NCBI GenBank assembly: GCA_949155905.1
Contig: CASCWU010000031.1
Span: 1 to 35,696, forward strand
Length of the DNA stretch: 35,696 bases
Origin: an uncultured Lachnospiraceae bacterium
Lineage (GTDB): Bacteria > Bacillota > Clostridia > Lachnospirales > Lachnospiraceae
Direction of reading: 5' to 3'
The notes below the pieces were generated by a model that worked only from the letters and a program-made list of their open reading frames with translations, was not told the DNA's origin and made no database searches. The position numbers were made by a program, and so were the translations under genes. Below, in pieces: positions 30,796-35,696 of this stretch (position 1 is its first letter; the number at the start of each line of letters is the position of its first letter).

Positions 30796-30824
30796 TTGCC
30801 TCTTGTTCCTAGATATGTTATAGT
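30796..30824 (+). promoter_or_regulatory. Promoter of the antisense (antitoxin) RNA
   Basis: TTGCCT (30796-30801), 17-base spacer, TATAGT (30819-30824). The predicted start is near 30831. Confidence 0.7.
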
Positions 30825-30830
30825 ATAGAA

Positions 30831-30933
30831 AAGGGGGAAGCCATAGAAGCAGTTCTACCCCTTGTCGATTAAGCTAAAACCCTTAGAAAAGGGTTAGCCG
30901 CCAACTATTTGCGGTAGTTGGCGGCTATTTTTT
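30831..30933 (+). ncRNA. Antisense RNA of a type I toxin-antitoxin locus
   Basis: About 100 bases from the promoter above to a strong terminator. Three hairpins are visible: TAGAA-gcag-TTCTA closed by GGGG/CCCC (30833-30862), AACCCTT-agaa-AAGGGTT (near 30878-30895), and the terminator stem AGCCGCCAACTA/TAGTTGGCGGCT (30896-30907 with 30915-30926) followed by ATTTTTT. It runs convergent to the toxin gene and overlaps its last codons and 3' untranslated region. This is the arrangement of type I antitoxins such as those of fst/par and txpA. No open frame with a ribosome site is present in it. Role is inferred. Confidence 0.7.
30896..30933 (+). terminator. Terminator of the antisense RNA
   Basis: Perfect 12-base stem AGCCGCCAACTA (30896-30907) / TAGTTGGCGGCT (30915-30926), loop TTTGCGG, then ATTTTTT. 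The stem overlaps the toxin stop codon on the other strand. Confidence 0.9.
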
Positions 30934-31020
30934 CTTGTCCTTGAAGATGGTATAACATACCCCAACAAGGGCAACAATGAAGATACAAAATTGGATTAAA
31001 TCCACATATGTAACGTACAT
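30925..31020 (-). CDS. Holin-like type I toxin peptide
   Basis: 31 residues, one membrane helix. The sequence starts MYVTYVDLIQ, continues with a hydrophobic span (FCIFIVALVGVCYTIF) and ends in KDKKK. It closely matches the small 'putative holin-like toxin' peptides of Firmicutes (MYVTYSDLxQ start, Lys-rich end), which damage the membrane when overproduced. AAAGGAGGG ends 7 bases before the ATG. It is shorter than most gene finders report, and an 80-codon frame (30905-31147) overlapping it in another register has no such support. An antisense RNA overlaps its 3' end, and the leader folds over the ribosome site. It is therefore a type I toxin-antitoxin locus by sequence logic; toxicity is not shown. 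Confidence 0.82.
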   Translation of the reverse strand: MYVTYVDLIQFCIFIVALVGVCYTIFKDKKK

Positions 31021-31112
31021 TGTATCGCCCTCCTTTCGTAATCTGGAGGGCGTTTATACACCCTCCGATAAAAAAGAAGGGTAGAACCGCCTTTGGCTCT
31101 ATGGTTTCCCAT
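31021..31112 (-). promoter_or_regulatory. Toxin mRNA leader with alternative ribosome-site pairing
   Basis: On the minus strand CGCCCTCC (31052-31045) can pair with the ribosome site GGAGGGCG (31033-31026, 8 bases). It can also pair with an upstream GGAGGG (31066-31061). The two pairings are exclusive, so the leader can switch between closed and open forms. The 5' end (CCATAGA ... GGTTCTACCC, about 31104-31079) resembles the 5' end of the antisense RNA. Confidence 0.65.
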
Positions 31113-31118
31113 ATCGAC

Positions 31119-31147
31119 AATATAACATGTTTCCAGACATTTGGCAA
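31119..31147 (-). promoter_or_regulatory. Promoter of the type I toxin gene
   Basis: Minus strand TTGCCA (31147-31142), 17-base spacer, TATATT (31124-31119). The start is near 31112. Confidence 0.7.
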
Positions 31148-31364
31148 TATCCTTTTTGATATTTCTTATTTGTTGGATTATTCAACAAGTTATGAATATT
31201 GTATTTTACGCAGAGTTCAATAAAGGCTTTATTTTATTATCAATATTATACCACGAAATGATAAAAAGAACAAGACTGGTTCTGCGGGGGCTCCTGTAGT
31301 AAACTAATGGCCTAAAAGAAAATGACAGGATTCTATTTAGAGGTTCGGAAAGGAGATACCGCAT
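31148..31364. other. AT-rich intergenic region before the HelD-like gene
   Basis: No gene seen. It contains a dyad TTGTTG-N7-CAACAA (31170-31188) and a possible minus-strand promoter TTGTTC-17-TATAAT (31273-31268 and 31250-31245) that would add a second, longer transcript toward the toxin gene. I see no convincing plus-strand promoter for the helicase gene; GGAG at 31352 is its ribosome site. Confidence 0.4.
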
Positions 31365-33548
31365 ATGGAGCAGGCAGGATATCAGATGGAAATGCAGCAT
31401 CAGAATCAGGCAGAATGGCAGCAGGAGGAGGCGTACTTAAAGAAAACGCTGGCATTGGCAGAGGAGCAACTAGAGCAGGCGAAGCATATGGCAGAGAAAA
31501 AGCAGCAGGAGATCCTGGAAGCGAAGCGGGAAGCGTATGAGAATGCGACGCAGGGGACGCTGAGGCTTTCGGACGCTCATGATTTTGAGGCATTGATAGA
31601 GCTAAGCCAATATACGGCTCCTGTGACAGAAGGGATTGTGGATTATGAGGAGGAGCAAAAAAGGATCGTACGTCTGGAGCAGATCAGGAAAAACCCTTAT
31701 TTTGCAAGGATTGATTTTCGGTTTGCCGGAGAGGAAGAGGCGGAGGCAATCTACATTGGACGGTCCTCTCTTAGCAGACGGGCAGGGCTGGAGCAGTATG
31801 TATATGATTGGCGTTCTCCGATAGCGAGTGTTTTTTATCGGTTTATGGCAGGAGAAGCATATTACGATGCACCAGGCGGCAGAGTAGAGGGAGAACTGCA
31901 GAGAAAGCGGCAGTACGAGATCCAAAACGGGACGCTGCACTTTTATTTTGATATGGACAGGAGTGTGGAGGATGCTATTTTAAGACGGCTTTTGTCGCAG
32001 AATACGTCGCCTAAAATGAAAGCAATTGTAGAAACGATCCAACAGGATCAGGATATTGTGATCCGGGATATGGAGCATGAGCTTTTGCTGGTACAGGGTG
32101 TGGCAGGCAGCGGCAAGACCTCGATTGCACTTCACAGAGCGGCCTATCTGATGTATCAGGGGCTGCAAAACCGGCTTGGGGCCAATCATATCCTGATTAT
32201 TTCTCCGAATACGGCCTTTGAGGAATATATTTCCGGTGTTCTGCCGGAGTTAGGAGAGGAACAGGTGGACTCGCTGGTGTTTGAGGATTTGCTCTCGCAG
32301 GTGCTGGGAAACAGAGCAGTGCAGCCAAGACAGGAGGTTTTGGAGCTGCTTTTGTCCCGGAAGCCAAAAAGAAAACTGGTAAAGGCAAGTCTGGAATGGA
32401 AGCTGTCGGAGGAGTTCCGGGAACTTTTGGATCGGTTTTTGGAGGATATTCCGGCAAGCCAGACGGTATTTCAGGATATTTATGAGAAAGAAGGCTGTGT
32501 GATAACGAGGGAGGAATTACAGGAACGTTTTGAGAGAAGAACGGATTTGCCGCTAAAGCTTCGGTTGGAGCAGCTAGAGGAGCATGTATTAGAGCTTGCC
32601 TTTGGAACGGCACAGAAGCGGGGAGAGGTGGAGGAACGGAATCGGCTTCGCCAGGAGGTAAGGGAAATGGTGCCGCTTGATGCCATAGAGCTGTATCAGC
32701 GGTTATTTTCGGATGAGGCTCTTTTAGAGAGATTGTTGGGGAGGAAGCTGTCGGAGGAGCAGCATAAGATTTTTAACCAGACGCAAAAAAATCTGCAATC
32801 CGGACTGCTTTGCTATGACGATGCCGCGGCTGCTGCGTATTTGGCATGCAAGCTGGCGGGAAGCAGCAAATATCGGGAAATCCGGCAGGTGGTGATAGAC
32901 GAAGCACAGGATTACTATCCGCTGCAATATGAGCTGTTTGCCCTGCTGTTTCCTAAGGCAAAATTTACAATACTGGGAGATATTTACCAGACGATAGCGA
33001 AAACGGAGGAGGTATCTCTGTACGAGCAGATTCAAAAAATCCTGAACAGAAAGAGTGCATGCTTACTGACATTAAACAAAAGCTTTCGATGTACCACGGA
33101 AATTCTGGAATTCGGGCTGCAGTTTATCGACCGAAGGCCGGAAATTCAAAGCTTTAACCGGGCAGGAGAAGAGGTAAGGGTGATTCCGGTGTCCGATCCG
33201 GCGGAAAGGCTGGCGGCGATTGCAGAGGAAGTAAAAATTTGTAAAGAACGTGGCTTTGGTACGATCTGTCTGCTTTGCAGAACCAAAAACAGAGCAGTCA
33301 GGCTGTTAGAGGGCTTAGCGGGTCAAATAGAGGTGCGGCTGGCGGCCGACGGAGAAACGAAAGGCCTGCAGGGCGTATTTCTGCTGCCGATCTATATGGC
33401 AAAGGGGCTGGAATTTGATGCAGTGATTCTCTGTGATATCGGTTCGGATTCGTACCAGGAGGAAGAGGATAAAAGATTGCTGTATGTCGCCTGCACCAGA
33501 GCGTTGCATCGCCTGAGCCTGATTTGTGAGAAAAGAGAAAAAAATTAG
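31365..33548 (+). CDS. HelD-like UvrD/Rep-family ATPase
   Basis: 727 residues. The N-terminal coiled coil (about 10-60; Glu/Gln/Lys-rich) followed by a family-specific domain (FARIDF, YIGRSSL, YVYDWRSPIASVFY) identifies the HelD/DNA-helicase-IV-like group rather than true UvrD. Walker A GVAGSGKTS lies at 245-253; other motifs are VVIDEAQDYYPLQY (motif II), ILGDIYQTI (III), LNKSFRCTTEI (IV), GLEFDAVILCD (V) and LLYVACTRALHRL (VI). By family, HelD binds RNA polymerase and frees stalled or DNA-bound enzyme using ATP. The start ATG has AAAGGAG 9 bases upstream. It is a single gene with a large inverted repeat after it. Confidence 0.9.
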   Translation: MEQAGYQMEMQHQNQAEWQQEEAYLKKTLALAEEQLEQAKHMAEKKQQEILEAKREAYENATQGTLRLSDAHDFEALIELSQYTAPVTEGIVDYEEEQKRIVRLEQIRKNPYFARIDFRFAGEEEAEAIYIGRSSLSRRAGLEQYVYDWRSPIASVFYRFMAGEAYYDAPGGRVEGELQRKRQYEIQNGTLHFYFDMDRSVEDAILRRLLSQNTSPKMKAIVETIQQDQDIVIRDMEHELLLVQGVAGSGKTSIALHRAAYLMYQGLQNRLGANHILIISPNTAFEEYISGVLPELGEEQVDSLVFEDLLSQVLGNRAVQPRQEVLELLLSRKPKRKLVKASLEWKLSEEFRELLDRFLEDIPASQTVFQDIYEKEGCVITREELQERFERRTDLPLKLRLEQLEEHVLELAFGTAQKRGEVEERNRLRQEVREMVPLDAIELYQRLFSDEALLERLLGRKLSEEQHKIFNQTQKNLQSGLLCYDDAAAAAYLACKLAGSSKYREIRQVVIDEAQDYYPLQYELFALLFPKAKFTILGDIYQTIAKTEEVSLYEQIQKILNRKSACLLTLNKSFRCTTEILEFGLQFIDRRPEIQSFNRAGEEVRVIPVSDPAERLAAIAEEVKICKERGFGTICLLCRTKNRAVRLLEGLAGQIEVRLAADGETKGLQGVFLLPIYMAKGLEFDAVILCDIGSDSYQEEEDKRLLYVACTRALHRLSLICEKREKN

Positions 33549-33586
33549 AATAGACTACGAAAAAGAGGCGGAAAAGCAAAAGTTGT

Positions 33587-33635
33587 GCCGGGAGAATTCA
33601 GAAAATCTTTTTAAAATATCCTGAATTCTTCCGGC
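33587..33635. terminator. Inverted repeat between convergent genes
   Basis: GCCGGGAGAATTCAG (33587-33601) pairs over 15 bases, with one G-U, with CTGAATTCTTCCGGC (33621-33635). The 19-base loop is AT-rich. It is probably a shared terminator, though no T-run follows the stem. Confidence 0.6.
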
Positions 33636-33663
33636 ATATTGAGAACATGGTCAGCTTTGAGCT

Positions 33664-35352
33664 TTATCGGTTGGCGCCGCGGAGCCGGAATCTCTGGACA
33701 GAGGATTTTAACTCGGCAGCATGGCTGTTCAGTTCGATAGCAGAGGCAGCGGATTCTTCGGCGGTAGCGGCATTGGTCTGAACCACTCCGGAGATCTGCT
33801 CCATTCCTAATGTCACCTGCTTTAAGGAAACGGACTGCTGCTGAGCCGAATCCGCGATACGCTCGATCATTTCGGTAGCAACCTTGGCGCTTTCCACGAC
33901 CTCGGCCAGTGCGGAGGTCGTATCGGCGGAAAGAGAAGTACCCTGACGGATTAGCTGAGTGGAGGTTTCGATCAGGTCTGTAATCTCCTGGGAGGAAACG
34001 GCGCTCTTGTTGGCCAGAGTTTGTACCTCGTCCGCTACGACCGCAAATCCCTTTCCGGCTTCTCCGGCACGAGCCGCCTCAACGGAGGCATTTAAGGCCA
34101 GAATTTTGGTCTGGAAGGAAATATCTTCAATCGTCTTAATAATTCCGCTGATCTGCAGGGAGGAATCAGAAATATTTTTCATGGCAGTAGTCAGGGAGGC
34201 CATCGTCTGATCGCAGAGCATCAGCTTTTCAGAAGCATGGCCTGCGGCCTCCTTTGCATGATCGGCATCGTTGGAGGTATGTTCTACTTCTGTAGAAATC
34301 TCCTGGATGCTGGAGGAAAGCTCCTCCACAGCGGATGCCTGCTGTACGGTGCCGTCAGAAAGAATCTGCGCTCCGGCGGACATCCGGTCAGATTCTGCCG
34401 ATACCCGTTCCGAGGTGACATTGATCTGGGTCAGAGCGCCGTTTAAGGAGTCCAGAATCTGGCGCATGGCGTTTTGGATAGGCAGAAACTCTCCGCGGTA
34501 ATCATGATCAATGGACAGATCCATGTTGCCCTGAGCCATCTGAGCCAGGTTGGAATTGATATCCTGAATGTATTTTTTCAGTTCTCGTTTCGTATCATGA
34601 ATAGAGCCAATCAGCATACCGATTTCGGAAGTATTGGCTTCTAAGGAAAATTCTGCGGAAAGGTTGCCGCTCGCGATTTCCTGCATTTGATCCTTGATCT
34701 TGATAATCGGAGTCAAAAGCTGTGTTTTTGTAACAATCAGAACCAAAACCACCATAATTTCTACGATAGTGACTGCAGTAACCATCTGAACCCGAATGAT
34801 ATTGGCTTTCTTTTGAAGGGAGGAAATCTGATCGGCTGTCCGGGTATTTAAGGTATCTAAAAATTCCTCCTTTAAAGCATTGATCTGAGCAATCGAGGTG
34901 CTGTAGGCTTCCCCATATACATAGTCAACAGCATCCTTTTGCCGTCCGGCCTGAACATTTTTCATCGCTTCATCCTCTAATGGTACGAGGGAATTGGACA
35001 GGGCGGACATATTGTCAATCATAGTCTGTTCTTCGGCCGTAATCCCGATTTCCTGCATATTGGCTACACCGATATCCCGATTTTTCAGTTCGTTGACCTC
35101 ACGCCAGTAGTTGTCATAATGCTCCTGGCTGCCGGTAGCGGCATAAGCGCGGACTTCATTGGTCAGGTAAGCAGAGCCGTTCATAAAACGGTTGGCATTG
35201 TAGGTCAGGTCAAAACGCTCCTGGTTGGCCTGGTTGAGCTTTCGGTTGACGCTGCCGTAGGAAAACAGTGATATCACTAAAAAGAGCAGCGCCAGAATAG
35301 ACACCCCATTTAAAAGGTAGGTCAGTGTGGATTGGTTCATGGTCTTTTTCAT
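33664..35352 (-). CDS. Methyl-accepting chemotaxis protein
   Basis: 562 residues from ATG 35352 (AGAGG 7-8 bases upstream); the longer frame from 35388 reads through a GC hairpin. Membrane helices lie at about 12-33 and 188-210, with an extracellular four-helix-bundle-type sensor between them. A HAMP domain follows ([22 protein letters not shown]), then a cytoplasmic signalling coil. The highly conserved hairpin tip is [36 protein letters not shown] near residue 420-455, which binds CheA/CheW. The ligand is unknown. No other chemotaxis or flagellar gene is in the window. By comparison of methylation helices it resembles the short-type clostridial receptors. A dyad overlies its start region. 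Confidence 0.93.
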   Translation of the reverse strand: MKKTMNQSTLTYLLNGVSILALLFLVISLFSYGSVNRKLNQANQERFDLTYNANRFMNGSAYLTNEVRAYAATGSQEHYDNYWREVNELKNRDIGVANMQEIGITAEEQTMIDNMSALSNSLVPLEDEAMKNVQAGRQKDAVDYVYGEAYSTSIAQINALKEEFLDTLNTRTADQISSLQKKANIIRVQMVTAVTIVEIMVVLVLIVTKTQLLTPIIKIKDQMQEIASGNLSAEFSLEANTSEIGMLIGSIHDTKRELKKYIQDINSNLAQMAQGNMDLSIDHDYRGEFLPIQNAMRQILDSLNGALTQINVTSERVSAESDRMSAGAQILSDGTVQQASAVEELSSSIQEISTEVEHTSNDADHAKEAAGHASEKLMLCDQTMASLTTAMKNISDSSLQISGIIKTIEDISFQTKILALNASVEAARAGEAGKGFAVVADEVQTLANKSAVSSQEITDLIETSTQLIRQGTSLSADTTSALAEVVESAKVATEMIERIADSAQQQSVSLKQVTLGMEQISGVVQTNAATAEESAASAIELNSHAAELKSSVQRFRLRGANR

Positions 35353-35433
35353 TTCATTACCTCTCATTCTGCCGCAGGATGGCGGCACCCTATGTAATCA
35401 AATACCTTCCGATACATCATATGATAAAAATCC

Positions 35434-35482
35434 AGACATGATGTAATATGTCTAGTATACAAGAAAATACGGGAAAATTCAA
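35434..35482 (-). promoter_or_regulatory. Promoter of the chemotaxis receptor gene with dyads
   Basis: Minus strand TTGAAT (35482-35477), 17-base spacer, TATACT (35459-35454). A dyad AGACAT-N8-ATGTCT (35434-35453) lies at the transcript start, and TACATCAT / ATGATGTA (35413-35420, 35438-35445) forms a second one in the leader. Confidence 0.7.
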
Positions 35483-35512
35483 CACCTCTCTTGCAATTCT
35501 ACCAACAGTCGG

Positions 35513-35541
35513 TTGTGGTTTTTTCTGGGAAGAGGTACAAT
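35513..35541 (+). promoter_or_regulatory. Promoter of the XRE regulator gene
   Basis: TTGTGG (35513-35518), 17-base spacer, TACAAT (35536-35541). Confidence 0.55.
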
Positions 35542-35590
35542 AAAGCCTGAAATAACGTCTTTGAAAAGAATAGGGCAGGAGGATGACAGG

Positions 35591-35696
35591 ATGTTTGAGG
35601 TAAATAAGGAATTATTTGGAAGCTTTGTGGCAGAGCAGAGAAAGAGAAAGGGCTATACCCAACGAGAGCTGGCAGAACGGCTTTTTGTATCGGATA
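35591..35696 (+). CDS. XRE-family helix-turn-helix regulator, cut by window end
   Basis: The first 35 codons are visible: after MFEVNKELFG comes FVAEQRKRKGYTQRELAERL, the first two helices of an XRE/Cro helix-turn-helix, ending in FVSD. AGGAGG (35577-35582) is 8 bases before the ATG. The gene is divergent from the chemotaxis receptor gene and might regulate it through the dyads in the shared region, but this is only inference from position. The remaining domain lies beyond the window. Confidence 0.85.
   Translation, partial: MFEVNKELFGSFVAEQRKRKGYTQRELAERLFVSD

Noticed and set aside
30905..31147. 80-codon minus-strand frame over the type I toxin gene
   Set aside because: It is in another register, begins inside the promoter and lacks a ribosome site; the 31-codon toxin frame explains the region.
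1..35696. Prophage, integron or insertion sequence
   Set aside because: No transposase, integrase or phage structural gene and no matching terminal repeats or attachment sites were found; the tRNA genes show no repeated 3' end nearby.

Overview
The window looks like a chromosomal segment of a Gram-positive, spore-forming member of the Clostridia, most likely Lachnospiraceae (inference). The basis is strong AGGAGG-type ribosome binding sites, sigma-A promoters with 17-base spacers, a MecA adaptor, a CwlD-type cortex amidase, an LTA-synthase-like sulfatase, BlaI/M56 proteins and a TIR-independent toolkit of two-component/ABC operons typical of that group. No rRNA, phage or insertion sequence is visible, and both ends cut through genes.

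Left third (1-14.4 kb): the 3' part of an LtaS-family synthase converges on a QueT queuosine-precursor transporter gene, whose leader folds like a preQ1 riboswitch and follows a very good promoter. Divergent from it is a class A penicillin-binding protein with a tandemly repeated, extremely acidic Trp/Asp tail. Then come a DUF1858 CxxC protein, mecA (minus strand), an unusual Ser/Thr kinase fused to a degenerate ParA/MinD-like domain, a small acidic protein, and a wall/spore group (GH18 hydrolase, cwlD amidase, cyclophilin lipoprotein). Two tRNA genes (Val-CAC, Ala-GGC; minus strand) stand back to back with a DEAD-box helicase gene, followed by an unrecognised minus-strand gene.

Middle (14.4-28.5 kb): a complete response regulator / ABC ATPase / permease / histidine kinase operon with possible regulator-binding direct repeats in front of the ABC genes, then a threonylcarbamoyl-AMP synthase. 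Next are a secreted BspA-like leucine-rich repeat protein, a small heptad-repeat coiled-coil protein, and a BlaI repressor - M56 (BlaR1-like) protease - histidine kinase - ABC ATPase - FtsX permease cluster. That cluster has no response regulator, and a 46-bp dyad covers its promoter.

Right third (28.5-35.7 kb): a Phd/VapB-PIN (VapBC-like) toxin-antitoxin pair, an MFS transporter with a cre-like palindrome at its start, and a previously unannotated-looking type I toxin-antitoxin locus. The latter consists of a 31-residue holin-like peptide, a convergent antisense RNA and a Shine-Dalgarno-sequestering leader. It is followed by a HelD-like helicase, a methyl-accepting chemotaxis protein and the first codons of an XRE regulator. 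The AT-rich stretch with the two toxin-antitoxin loci and the antitoxin remnant near 21.6 kb are the most accessory-looking parts. The most rewarding observations are the type I TA locus, the preQ1-like leader, the kinase with a possible ATT start, and the kinase-P-loop fusion.
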